A DNA stretch of 64,000 bases from JBCBRD01 sp039819785 (lineage in GTDB: Bacteria; Pseudomonadota; Alphaproteobacteria; Rhizobiales; Hyphomicrobiaceae), in the NCBI GenBank assembly GCA_039819785.1, contig JBCBRH010000005.1, positions 1 through 64,000 on the forward strand, given 5' to 3'. Below the pieces are notes generated by a model. The model was given only the letters and a program-made list of their open reading frames with translations, was not told the origin of the DNA and made no database searches. Made by a program: the position numbers and the translations under genes. Below are positions 25,312-34,294 of the stretch, one piece after another; the first letter of the stretch is position 1, and each line of letters begins with the position of its first letter.

Positions 25312-28300
25312 ATGAGCAAGACAGCGCAAACCGCAGCAAAGCCGACAACAAAAACCGCGGATGAAGCGGGCCCGCCGGAGGCGTCGAACGAAAACAGGCG
25401 GCCAGCCTTCACGATACCCGACGGTGAGGCGGTGACGGTTGAAAAGGGCAGTCACGTCTATCTGATCGACGGCTCAGGTTACATATTTCGGGCATTTCAT
25501 GCGCTTCCCCCTCTGACACGGCCATCGGATGGTCTGCCGGTCGGCGCGGTCCATGGCTTCTGTCAGATGCTGTGGAAGCTGATGGCCGAGGTGAAACTCG
25601 CCGAACGTCCGACCCATGTGGCCGTCCTATTCGACCATTCATCCAAAACCTTTCGCAACGACATTTATGAAGACTACAAGGCCCATCGGCCGCCGCCGCC
25701 AGAAGAACTCGTCCCGCAATTCCCGTTGATCCGCGATGCGGTCAAAGCCTTCAACGTCGCCTGCATCGAACAGGAAGGCTATGAGGCCGACGACCTGATT
25801 GCGACCTATGCCAAGCAGGCGCTGGACGCAGGTGGCGATGTCACGGTTGTTTCGTCCGATAAGGATCTGATGCAACTCGTCCGCCCAGGCCTGGTGATGT
25901 GGGATGGGATGAAGAACAAGTCGTTTGGTCCCGACGAAGTGCAAGAAAAGTTCGGCGTGCCGCCAGAAAAGGTCGTCGACGTGCAGGCGCTTGCAGGTGA
26001 CAGCGTGGACAATGTGCCAGGCGTCCCCGGCATTGGTGTGAAGACAGCAGCCGAACTCATCAACACGTTCGGTGATCTCGACGAATTGCTGCGCCGCGCT
26101 CCCGATGAAATCAAACAGCCCAAGCGCCGCGAAAAGCTGATCGAGTTTGCAGATCAGGCCCGCATCAGCCGTGAGCTTGTCCGGCTCGATGACGCCGTCG
26201 GCGTCGAGGTGCCGCTCGAAAAGGTGGCACTCCGTGAGCCCGATGCGGCAACCCTTCTGGGCTACCTGCGTGAAATGGAATTCAATACGTTGACGCGCCG
26301 CATCGCCGAAGGTCTTGGCGCTGAAGCCCCGCCCATGCCGCAAAAGTCGGTGGGGTCCAGCCTGAAGGGCGCTCCGACCGCACGGGCCCGAAAGGGAACA
26401 ATCGTCGGCGACACCCCGCCCGCGATCACAGACGGCGCGGTGGGAACCCCATCAGCCGGCGTTGCAGCAGGAGCGGCAATCGCCACGGCAACACCCGTGA
26501 ACCGCGAGACCTATGTCACCATAACGGATGCGACCACGCTGGATGCCTGGCTTATGCGCGTTGTGGAAACGGGCCGGCTGGCCTTCGACACGGAGACGAC
26601 CGGGCTTGATCCCATGCAGGCCGACCTCGTTGGCCTTTCGCTGGCTCCCGCCGTCGGTGAAGCCGCCTACATCCCCATTGCCCACACTGAGAAAGCCGAC
26701 GGCTTTGACTTTGGGGATGCGTCCGAACCACCAACCCAGCTTCCGCTGACCGAGGTGTTGGAACGCCTGCGTCCCATACTGGAAAATCCATCGATCCTGA
26801 AGATCGGTCAAAACCTGAAGTATGACCTCGTTGTCATGCGCCAGCACTGCGTGGACATCACCCCGATCGATGACACCATGCTGCTATCCTATGCGCTAGA
26901 TGCCGGGCGCGGTGGGCATGGGATGGATGACCTGGCCGAACGCCACCTGGGGCATACGTGTATCCCGTTTTCGAAGGTGATCATGGCGATCCCGGGCGCA
27001 GAAAAGGTGAAGAAGAAATCCGAGCTGACGTTTGCCCAGGTCCCCATTCCAGAAGCTACGGCGTACGCCGCCGAGGACGCTGACGTCACGCTGAGGCTCT
27101 GGCACGTGCTGAAGCCACGGCTGGCTGCCGAACGCCGCACCACGGTCTATGAAACGCTTGAGCGGCCCATGGCCTCTGTCATCGCGATGATGGAACGCCA
27201 CGGCATCAAAGTGGACCGCACCATTCTTTCCCGCCTGTCAGGCACATTTCAGCAGCGCATCGCGGGGCTTGAGGATGAGGTGTTCGAACTGGCTGGTCAG
27301 AAGTTCAATCTGGGCTCGCCCAAGCAATTGGGCGAATTGCTATTTGACCATCTCAAGCTGCCAGGCGGCAAGAAAACCAAGAGCGGCCAATGGCAGACGG
27401 GCGCCAGTTTGTTGGATGATTTGGCGGCCAATGAGGAACTACCCGCGGATGCCCGCAAGCTCATCAACACAATGTTGGAGTGGCGGCAACTCTCCAAGCT
27501 GCGGTCGACATATACCGATGCCTTGCCAAACTACATCAATCCAACCACTGGGCGCATCCACACGTCTTATGCACTCGCAGCCACCACCACAGGGCGGCTC
27601 GCATCATCTGATCCCAACCTGCAAAACATCCCCATCCGAACCAAAGAGGGCCGCGAGATCCGAACGGCCTTCGTGGCCGATAAAGGAAACAAGCTGATAT
27701 CGGCTGACTACAGTCAGATCGAATTGCGCATCCTCGCCCACATCGCCGATATCCCGCAGCTCAAATCCGCCTTCGCCGATGGCCTGGACATCCATGCCAT
27801 GACCGCATCGGAGATGTTCGGAGTGCCAATCGAAGACATGCCGGGCGAAGTGCGTCGGCGCGCGAAGGCCATCAACTTCGGCATTATCTACGGCATCTCA
27901 GCGTTCGGGCTTGCCAACCAGCTATCAATTCCCCGAGAAGAGGCAGCCGCCTACATCAAGACCTATTTCGAGCGGTTTCCCGGCATCCGCAACTACATGG
28001 ACCGCACAAAAAAGGACGTGCACGATCAAGGCTTCGTCGAGACGGTCTTCGGGCGGCGCATTCATTATCCGGAAATCAATACCAAGAACCCATCGATGCG
28101 GGGCTTTCTGGAGCGCGCAGCCATCAACGCACCGATCCAGGGGACAGCAGCCGACATCATTCGCCGCGCCATGGTTCGTATGCCGGGTGCGTTGAAAAGA
28201 GCTGGTCTGGAGAGTGTGCGCATGCTGCTTCAGGTGCACGACGAATTGATTTTCGAGGTCGCTGAAAAGGACGTCGAAAAGACAATCAGCACCGTGACGT

Positions 28301-28395
28301 CAGTCATGGAAGAGGCTGCCGGTCCGTCAGTCCAGCTTGCTGTTCCCATCAAGGTCGACGCCGAAGCCGCCGACAATTGGGAAGCGGCTCACTAA
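25312..28395 (+). CDS. polA: DNA polymerase I
   Basis: DNA polymerase I, 1027 residues, with all three activities expected. The 5' nuclease domain starts near residue 45 ('VYLIDGSGYIFRAFHALPPL'). The 3'-5' exonuclease near residue 420 keeps the Asp-Glu pair in 'LAFDTETTGLDPMQADL', so proofreading is likely active. The polymerase domain has motif A 'SADYSQIELRILAHIA', motif B 'RRRAKAINFGIIYGIS' and motif C 'LLQVHDELIFEV'. A 45-residue Ala/Thr-rich extension precedes the first domain and a low-complexity linker at about 345-390 joins the nuclease domains. AAGGTGG stands before the ATG. It stands alone, after tRNA-Arg. Confidence 0.97.
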   Translation: MSKTAQTAAKPTTKTADEAGPPEASNENRRPAFTIPDGEAVTVEKGSHVYLIDGSGYIFRAFHALPPLTRPSDGLPVGAVHGFCQMLWKLMAEVKLAERPTHVAVLFDHSSKTFRNDIYEDYKAHRPPPPEELVPQFPLIRDAVKAFNVACIEQEGYEADDLIATYAKQALDAGGDVTVVSSDKDLMQLVRPGLVMWDGMKNKSFGPDEVQEKFGVPPEKVVDVQALAGDSVDNVPGVPGIGVKTAAELINTFGDLDELLRRAPDEIKQPKRREKLIEFADQARISRELVRLDDAVGVEVPLEKVALREPDAATLLGYLREMEFNTLTRRIAEGLGAEAPPMPQKSVGSSLKGAPTARARKGTIVGDTPPAITDGAVGTPSAGVAAGAAIATATPVNRETYVTITDATTLDAWLMRVVETGRLAFDTETTGLDPMQADLVGLSLAPAVGEAAYIPIAHTEKADGFDFGDASEPPTQLPLTEVLERLRPILENPSILKIGQNLKYDLVVMRQHCVDITPIDDTMLLSYALDAGRGGHGMDDLAERHLGHTCIPFSKVIMAIPGAEKVKKKSELTFAQVPIPEATAYAAEDADVTLRLWHVLKPRLAAERRTTVYETLERPMASVIAMMERHGIKVDRTILSRLSGTFQQRIAGLEDEVFELAGQKFNLGSPKQLGELLFDHLKLPGGKKTKSGQWQTGASLLDDLAANEELPADARKLINTMLEWRQLSKLRSTYTDALPNYINPTTGRIHTSYALAATTTGRLASSDPNLQNIPIRTKEGREIRTAFVADKGNKLISADYSQIELRILAHIADIPQLKSAFADGLDIHAMTASEMFGVPIEDMPGEVRRRAKAINFGIIYGISAFGLANQLSIPREEAAAYIKTYFERFPGIRNYMDRTKKDVHDQGFVETVFGRRIHYPEINTKNPSMRGFLERAAINAPIQGTAADIIRRAMVRMPGALKRAGLESVRMLLQVHDELIFEVAEKDVEKTISTVTSVMEEAAGPSVQLAVPIKVDAEAADNWEAAH

Positions 28396-28526
28396 CGTTC
28401 GGTCAGTTGGGTTTCGGCAAGGAGCGTGGGAACAACATTTTGGTGTTGAGAGGCTCAACAGGCTCCGCGTTTTATTCTGCGGCGTGGACATGACATGCCC
28501 ACGCCCGCGGATCTCTTTGCCAGAAA

Positions 28527-28808
28527 TCAGCGTCGGCGGTTGCCGCCTCCGCCTGGTCCGCCTTGCCCTGGCGGTGGACCCGACCGTTGGTCTTTATGCC
28601 GGAAGTTGATGCGTCCCTTCGTAAGATCGTAGGGCGTCATCTCGATCGTGACACGGTCACCGGCCAGAATACGGATACGGTTTTTCTTCATTCTGCCGGA
28701 GGTGTAAGCGACAACCTCATGTCCGTTATCAAGCGTGACACGGCAGCGGGCATCAGGCAGCACTTCAGCTACGATACCCTCGAATTCGAGCATTTCTTCC
28801 TTAGCCAT
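28527..28808 (-). CDS. infA: Translation initiation factor IF-1
   Basis: IF-1 of 93 residues. The OB-fold core from residue 1 to about 72 ('MAKEEMLEFEGIVAEVLPDA', 'RIRILAGDRVTIEMTPYDLTKGRI') is standard. It blocks the ribosomal A site during initiation. A tail of about 20 residues rich in Gly, Pro and Arg exceeds the usual length of about 72. It is preceded on its strand by a stem-loop terminator and the cold-shock gene. Confidence 0.96.
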   Translation of the reverse strand: MAKEEMLEFEGIVAEVLPDARCRVTLDNGHEVVAYTSGRMKKNRIRILAGDRVTIEMTPYDLTKGRINFRHKDQRSGPPPGQGGPGGGGNRRR

Positions 28809-29263
28809 TCAGTCTCCAATTGACGCCGTCCTCCAACCGACCCGTAGGAGCAGGCTGGGCGCGTCACAAAAACAAACAGGGAGCAGCATGGCTACTCCCT
28901 AACACAATCGTCCGTGGTGTAGCAGATCAAACGCAGGTTTTGAAAGTGCTTCAAAAAGCAGCGCGACGCCTGGCACCCCACAATATCGTTCACCGGCGGC
29001 AGGCAAATGCCAAACCTCCGCGCCGCCGCTTCGTTCCAGCTCCCGGTGAGGTCCCGGATGATGTGGCAGCCAAAGCAAGCCGAACGCCGCGGGTTTGGTC
29101 TTTGGGCTCCGGCGATCAACTCCCAACCCTGAATCCACATTCCACTTACAACCCGCAGGCTTTCACGCCCGGCGTTGCTGCAACCCGGAATACGCACCCA
29201 GGTGTGAAGGCACCGACGTTGTGAGCGCCGGCGACCCGAAGTCTCGGTCCGTGCTTTCCAGGC
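28809..29263. other. Intergenic region between infA and the cold-shock gene
   Basis: About 455 bases. Open frames on both strands overlap here (for example 28892-29197 minus and 28820-29224 plus) but none has a ribosome site or a family that I recognise. A terminator at 28866-28900 indicates that some leftward transcript ends here. Confidence 0.35.
28866..28900 (-). terminator. Rho-independent terminator upstream of infA
   Basis: On the minus strand a stem of AGGGAG and CUCCCU, one A-C mismatch, then AGC/GCU around a 3-base loop (28878-28900), is followed by a T-rich tract (GTTTGTTTTTG). It would end transcripts coming from the cold-shock gene or an unannotated gene before infA. Confidence 0.6.
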
Positions 29264-29470
29264 TTACATAGGACGAAGATTGACCGCGGCAAACTTACCG
29301 TTACGGCCTTTCTCCATCTCGTACTCAATTTTCTGGCCTTCGTTCAAGGCCGATAAACCAGCGCGCTCAACCGCAGAAATATGCACAAAGACGTCATTGC
29401 CGCCTTCGTCCGGCTGAATGAAGCCGTAGCCTTTCTGTCCGTTGAACCACTTGACTGTACCGGTCGCCAT
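29264..29470 (-). CDS. Cold-shock domain protein
   Basis: A 68-residue single-domain cold-shock protein. It carries RNP1 'KGYGFIQPDEG' and RNP2 'DVFVHIS', the single-stranded nucleic-acid-binding surface. It probably acts as an RNA chaperone. The ATG at 29470 is chosen because TTTGGAGG lies before it; the frame could begin four codons earlier. The 5' region is AT-rich, as is usual for such genes, but I cannot tell whether it is induced by cold. Confidence 0.95.
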   Translation of the reverse strand: MATGTVKWFNGQKGYGFIQPDEGGNDVFVHISAVERAGLSALNEGQKIEYEMEKGRNGKFAAVNLRPM

Positions 29471-30017
29471 GCCTGCCTCCAAAGCAAGTCACTCATCGAA
29501 ACGCCCCTGTGCAACGAGCACAGGATCTCAAATCGCGCATTGGACGTGCAGTGCAGGCCGAAAAGTGCCGTGACCGTGGTAACCAAAGCCAATTCGATTG
29601 ATTAGGTATATGGACCCGGCAAGGTGCGATAGCAAGGTTTGGGCGCCATCGAATTCGCCGCTAGCGCCTGCGTTTTCAAGGGTTTCCGGCAATTATGCAG
29701 GTTTGGAGTTCAACCAGCAACCCGAAGGTAGTTGCAGCCAATTCGCCACAACCAGTTGAAAAAAAATATAAATCGAACCTTGTTAGGAGCTTGAGGTCGG
29801 CACCCTGGGATGAATGCGATGCAATCTATGATTGAGCTAAAAGCCCATCCGTTTGATCAGCCAGATCATCATCACCACAGAATGCAACGTTCAATTCTTG
29901 TGCAAAATGACTTAGGATCGCCTCGCAGATGGCGCGACGCGATATCAAGTCGTGGGGCGCCTGTTGGTATGGCCCAACCGAAGACAGTGCGGGCCTGTTG
30001 TCCGTAGGATGTGACGC
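29471..30017. other. Intergenic region between divergent cold-shock and Ala-rich genes
   Basis: About 550 bases. Part of it (29755-29800) is clearly AT-richer than its surroundings and may contain the promoter of the rightward gene. No protein-like frame is visible. Confidence 0.3.
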
Positions 30018-31079
30018 ATGGCGAGGGAAGACATGTTTGCTTGGTTGACACGGAAGCTGACCGGAAAGAAAGACCCTGCTTTAGATGAAGCAACCCGCTC
30101 AGCGGAGGCGTCTAACGATCAACATGAAGCCGAAGGCGAGCCGTCGGCGTTTGACACGCGGCTTGCGGCGTCTGCGGCAGGTGTCGCCGGTGCAGCAGCC
30201 TCAAGTGTTCAGGCCGCCAAAGATGCGACGGCAAAAGCAGCTGAAGGCGTGACAGATGCAGTTCAAACAGCGGCTGGCACGGTAAGTGACGCCGCCAGTG
30301 AAGCTGGGCAGATGGCATCTGATGCCATCGCTGAAGTTTCCAGTACGGCGTCGGATACCGCTGCGGAAGCGATGGCCTCAGCCCAACAGACAGCGGCTTC
30401 GGCGGCTGAAGCCGTGCAAGCCGGAGCCGCCGAGATGTCAGCGGGGTTGAGCGGGGCAGCCGTTGAAACAGCCGAAAGCATCCAGGCCAAAGCCGCCAGC
30501 GCCGTGGATGCTGCGGCCCAGACCGCATCCGACGTGGTCGAAACGGCCGCCGATCTGACGCCGGACGTCGTTGCGAAAGGCGTGCAAGATGCAACCGAAA
30601 CGGTCACCGAGACTGTCGAGAGCGCCGTCGCAACAGCAAAGGACGCTGTCCCGCCATCAATCGCCGGGGCGGCCGCCGCTGCCGCCGCGACGGTCACCGC
30701 AGCAGTAGCAGCCACCACATCCAAAACGTCTGACGAGACTGCGGAAACGATAAAAACCACTGAGACCGCAGCGCCTTCGCCCGCGACTGGTGCCACTCCA
30801 CCAGCGCGACCGGACAACCCTGTTACGTCACCAACCGTCAATCAAACCGTCATGCTGATGGTGGGTGAAACCCAGTGGAATGGGCGGATCACCTCCGTTG
30901 CAGCTGGCGGGAACACCCTTGTGGCCCGCTTGCGGACAACCGAAGGCAAGACACGTTTTCACACGTTTAAGCGTGCCGATGACGGGACGTACCTGCTGGC
31001 TGGAACAAGCGGGGCCATCTTGGCAAACGGTGAGGCCGCGGGCACGGTGCGGCCGACAGAGACGGGCGTTTATGCCTGA
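30018..31079 (+). CDS. Alanine-rich LEA/apolipoprotein-like protein
   Basis: A 353-residue protein. Residues 45-250 are very rich in Ala, with regular Ala-Ala, Thr, Val and acidic spacing such as 'AKDATAKAAEGVTDAVQTAA' and 'DATETVTETVESAVATAKDA', typical of amphipathic helices in LEA-type stress proteins and phasin-like proteins. A Pro/Thr linker (about 250-280) leads to a compact C-terminal domain of about 70 residues ('VMLMVGETQWNGRITSVAAG', 'RTTEGKTRFHTFKRADDGTYLL'), which looks beta-rich. There is no signal peptide. The role may be desiccation or membrane protection, by analogy only. Confidence 0.6.
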   Translation: MAREDMFAWLTRKLTGKKDPALDEATRSAEASNDQHEAEGEPSAFDTRLAASAAGVAGAAASSVQAAKDATAKAAEGVTDAVQTAAGTVSDAASEAGQMASDAIAEVSSTASDTAAEAMASAQQTAASAAEAVQAGAAEMSAGLSGAAVETAESIQAKAASAVDAAAQTASDVVETAADLTPDVVAKGVQDATETVTETVESAVATAKDAVPPSIAGAAAAAAATVTAAVAATTSKTSDETAETIKTTETAAPSPATGATPPARPDNPVTSPTVNQTVMLMVGETQWNGRITSVAAGGNTLVARLRTTEGKTRFHTFKRADDGTYLLAGTSGAILANGEAAGTVRPTETGVYA

Positions 31080-31465
31080 GCCGGGCCGGGCCGGCGAACA
31101 TCAAACAGCTTGCTCGAAGAATAAGCATCCTCGACAACAAATATGGAGGCGGAATTGGCTGCTGACTGTGGCCGACGTCCGCACGCCAATGGATAGCTGC
31201 CGCGTTCTGCGACCTCCCAGCCTTTCAGTTATTGACCCACAACGGTCATCGCCCATTTTCTTATTTCGCATCGCACCAACTATGCGCGCCGCTCAAAGCG
31301 GACCTGAGCAAGTGCAAAATCGTCGAGACCCATGACCGACGCAATGATCAATCAGCGGAAATTGAATTTGACCTGGGTCAGTGCGGCCCGCTGCACAGCG
31401 ATTTCTCATGCTGCAATTATTGCAATGCTGGCAGGTCGTGTCGGCTCGTTCGTGGGAGATGCACA
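31080..31465. other. Intergenic region before the accessory gene block
   Basis: Nearly 390 bases with lower GC in the second half. A 57-codon ATG frame at 31332-31505 overlaps the start of the next gene; it has no ribosome site or recognised product. The promoter of the downstream gene is probably here. Confidence 0.3.
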
Positions 31466-33019
31466 ATGCCTGATGCAAAAGGTTCCCGTTGGAACGCCAT
31501 CGTAATCGGGTCCGGCATGGGGGGAATGACGGCGGCGGCCGCACTTTCGAAGACCGGCCACAAGGTGCTTCTGCTGGAGCAGTACCAGACGCTGGGTGGT
31601 CTGACCCATAGCTTTTCGCGCGATGGCTTTTCCTGGGATGTCGGCATCCATTATCTCAATTATGTCGCGCCGGGTGATCTTGACCGACGGCTGCTTGACT
31701 GGATTTCTGATACGCCGATTGAGTTTGTTTCCATGGGCGCCGTTTATGACAATGTACATATCGGAAATGCCCCACCACTTGCATTGTCGCGGCCTTATGA
31801 GGCTCAGGAAAGAGATCTCAAGGACCGGTTTCCTGACGATGTCGCGGCGATAGAGGCTTGGATTAAAGCGCTTCGAGAAGGGCGCGAAGCAATCATGAAG
31901 CTCTTTCCCACACGGGCTATGCCCGAGTTTGTGGGAAATGCGATCCAATGGTGGAACGGAAGCGATATTGAGCAATGGTGCGCACGAACAACGCAGGAGG
32001 TTATTAATGGCATCACGCAGAACCCCGAACTTTCTGCCATCTTTGCATCGCAATGGCCCGACCACGGTGGCAGGCCCGGAAAATCAAGCTTTGGCATGCA
32101 TGCCGTAACCGCCGGCGGTTATCTTCGAAGCGGCGCCTGGTATCCCGTCGGCGGCGGAGCTGCGTTCGCCAATCACATTTTGCCAACCATCATTGCTGCT
32201 GGTGGGGAGGCGCGTGCAAATACCAGGGTTGTTAGTCTCCTTTTCGAAGAGGACAAGGTCGTTGGCGTGCGCACGGAAAGTGGTGAGGAGATCCGCGCAG
32301 ATGCCGTCATATCGAACATTGGTGCACGAGAAACTGTGAGGCATCTGGTTCCGGAAGGATGTGGGCAGCGCGATTGGATTTCAGAGATCGAGACGCTGCC
32401 GCCTTCGATCGCGCATTTCAGCCTGTTTCTCGGATTTGAAGGTGATGTCGAAAGAGCAGGGGCGACAAGATCGAATCACTGGGTCTATCCAGGTGGTGAA
32501 GTAGATGCCGTCTGGGAGAACGTATCCGAGACCGATCCCCCCGGCTTCTTTGTTTCATTTGCATCGATCAAAGATCCGAACCACGAGCCTGGTCCAAGGC
32601 AGAAGCATGCCGGTGAGATGATGGTTTGGGCTGACTGGTCGATGGTCGAAAAGTGGGCCGATGTGCCTTCGAGCCAACGCGGCGAGGACTACAAAACGTT
32701 CAAGCAACAGGTTGAGGACAAGCTGTTTGCTCGGTTCGCAAAGCAGTTTCCAGACCTGGCCGATCTCGTCGTGTTTCGGGAACTCTCGACGCCGTTGGCA
32801 ACTTCAGCAATCACCGGCCACCATCAAGGTGCCTTCTATGGGCTGGATGTTACTCCTGAGCGGACGCTGAGCGGTGCGCTCCAGGCCAAGACGCCGATTG
32901 AAGGCCTCTATCTCTCAGGTCAGGACGTGACCAGCCCGGGCATTCCAGGCGCATTGTGGGGCGGCCTTCTCGCCGCGGCCAGCGTCGACATGCGCGTATT
33001 CAAGCACCTCAAGGGATAG
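31466..33019 (+). CDS. FAD-dependent oxidoreductase of the phytoene desaturase/retinol saturase type
   Basis: A 517-residue flavoprotein. The N-terminal dinucleotide-binding motif 'AIVIGSGMGGMTAAAALSKT' with the acidic strand end 'LLLEQ' identifies FAD binding, and 'GGLTHSFSRDGFSWDVGIHY' is the phytoene-desaturase-like continuation. The C-terminal segment 'GLYLSGQDVTSPGIPGALWGGLLAA' contacts the flavin. Such enzymes desaturate, saturate or isomerise polyenes. No carotenoid gene is nearby, so the substrate is unknown. The start at 31466 has GGGAGATG before it; the longer frame from 31232 lacks family similarity. It opens an accessory block. Confidence 0.85.
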   Translation: MPDAKGSRWNAIVIGSGMGGMTAAAALSKTGHKVLLLEQYQTLGGLTHSFSRDGFSWDVGIHYLNYVAPGDLDRRLLDWISDTPIEFVSMGAVYDNVHIGNAPPLALSRPYEAQERDLKDRFPDDVAAIEAWIKALREGREAIMKLFPTRAMPEFVGNAIQWWNGSDIEQWCARTTQEVINGITQNPELSAIFASQWPDHGGRPGKSSFGMHAVTAGGYLRSGAWYPVGGGAAFANHILPTIIAAGGEARANTRVVSLLFEEDKVVGVRTESGEEIRADAVISNIGARETVRHLVPEGCGQRDWISEIETLPPSIAHFSLFLGFEGDVERAGATRSNHWVYPGGEVDAVWENVSETDPPGFFVSFASIKDPNHEPGPRQKHAGEMMVWADWSMVEKWADVPSSQRGEDYKTFKQQVEDKLFARFAKQFPDLADLVVFRELSTPLATSAITGHHQGAFYGLDVTPERTLSGALQAKTPIEGLYLSGQDVTSPGIPGALWGGLLAAASVDMRVFKHLKG

Positions 33020-33061
33020 TCTCAAATTAATCAATGAATTGATGCATTCAAGGGGGCAGCA

Positions 33062-33454
33062 GTGGCCGAAGAACATGCGAACGTCTCGCTTATCAAACGA
33101 TTTGATCCGAGAGACTTGAGTACTGCCGCCTCGCTTTTCGCGCCGGACGCGGTATTCCATTTCTTCAACCCGCGTCTCCCTGATATCCAGGGAGACTATG
33201 TCGGTCTGGACGCTATCAAATCATTTTTTGAGAATTTGGGCTCCACAACCAAAGGGTCGTTTCAAGTGCAACCGATATCGCTCACGCCCGTTGGCGAGGA
33301 GCTCGTGGTGATGCACACGCAGAATCGGATGACCATTGAGGATGAAACGATTGTGACGGACGTGGTGCTTGTTTGGCGCGTCGTGGGCGGCCGTATCGCC
33401 GAGGTCTGGGATATCCCATCGGTGCATACCAAAGCTGTGCCGCTCGACGACTAG
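33062..33454 (+). CDS. SnoaL/NTF2-like protein
   Basis: A 130-residue NTF2-fold protein of SnoaL-like type. 'LSTAASLFAPDAVFHFFNPRLP' and 'LVWRVVGGRIAEVWDIPS' fit the superfamily's start and closing strands. Members include small hydrolases, cyclases and isomerases, as well as proteins without known activity. It starts with GTG after AAGGGGGCAG. It lies 42 bases after the FAD enzyme and is probably co-transcribed. Confidence 0.75.
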   Translation: MAEEHANVSLIKRFDPRDLSTAASLFAPDAVFHFFNPRLPDIQGDYVGLDAIKSFFENLGSTTKGSFQVQPISLTPVGEELVVMHTQNRMTIEDETIVTDVVLVWRVVGGRIAEVWDIPSVHTKAVPLDD

Positions 33455-33482
33455 GGGCCTGACCCGAGACCGCACTTTCAAA

Positions 33483-34232
33483 TCAATCAGTCTTTGTTGG
33501 CGGAAATTTCCATCTGAAGTCGCAATATTCCGCGCCATCCGCGATGGTTTGCGTGCGAACCAATTCAACATTGAATGCGTCCGCCAAACAGTGGTCGATA
33601 TTGCACGCTGCGTGCGGTGTGAGTTCAGGAACGCCTTGATCCTTGAAGTAACTGGCGAGCGGACAAACGGTGACGTCGAACGCAACTGCGACGCCCGCCT
33701 CGGCCTGTAGATGCCGATGAACGAACGGGGCGGTGAAGAAATACTGCGTTATCAGACCCAGTATCCATTTGACCCTGGTTTCAGGCTTGTTGCTGCGGAG
33801 CTTTGCAAACCTGGACCAGGTCGTCGGCACAGGTCGATAGTCGTCCATCGCGATCACCTCAATAAGTGTGCCAGCCTCGTCTTGGTTCATGCCGTGATCC
33901 TTCAGGGCCTGATACAGGGCGCAACTCCACTCCATGTGTCGCATCATGAGGTTGACGGAGGCGCTATGGCGGGGGCGGCTGGGCGCCAGTCGAGATTGCC
34001 ATTTGCACGTTGCCCGCCAGATGTTCGCCCACTCGTCAGGAAACCGTTTCTTGAGGTGAGGAATGGCGGCGCGCTTATAAGCGGCGCTAGGCGCGCCTAT
34101 GAAGAGAATGAAGCCAAGCATATCTGCCCCTAACACATAGATTGGCGAGTGTAATCGCCTGGGATCCTGAGCCGCTTGAGGCCCTCTTTTACAGTCCTTA
34201 TCCAGTGACCTCGCCGCTTTGATCGCAATCAA
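33483..34232 (-). CDS. L-2-amino-thiazoline-4-carboxylate hydrolase-like protein
   Basis: A 249-residue protein resembling the ATC-hydrolase family. The C-terminal signature is recognisable: 'VTVCPLASYFKDQGVPELTP', then 'HAACNIDHCLADAFNVELVR', and the closing 'YCDFRWKF'. Three regularly placed cysteines could be functional. The N-terminal half has a helical segment and 'AYKRAAIPHLKKRFPDEW'. Known ATC hydrolase acts in L-cysteine formation from thiazoline compounds, but most family members are uncharacterised. It is in the opposite direction to its neighbours. The start may lie at an internal Met. Confidence 0.6.
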   Translation of the reverse strand: MIAIKAARSLDKDCKRGPQAAQDPRRLHSPIYVLGADMLGFILFIGAPSAAYKRAAIPHLKKRFPDEWANIWRATCKWQSRLAPSRPRHSASVNLMMRHMEWSCALYQALKDHGMNQDEAGTLIEVIAMDDYRPVPTTWSRFAKLRSNKPETRVKWILGLITQYFFTAPFVHRHLQAEAGVAVAFDVTVCPLASYFKDQGVPELTPHAACNIDHCLADAFNVELVRTQTIADGAEYCDFRWKFPPTKTD

Positions 34233-34294
34233 ACGCCTGACGCAGCAGTCTTGTATTGTTCGAGGACCACGAACCCACTTGTGAGGTCTTGGGC

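Noticed and set aside
28820..29224. A 134-codon plus-strand frame downstream of infA
   Set aside because: No ribosome site, no recognisable motif, and it overlaps an equally unsupported frame on the other strand.
28900..29263. A tmRNA, 4.5S or 6S RNA gene after the cold-shock gene
   Set aside because: None of the characteristic conserved segments of these RNAs could be found on either strand.
31332..31505. A 57-codon frame overlapping the start of the FAD oxidoreductase
   Set aside because: No ribosome site and no motif; it probably arises by chance in the leader region.
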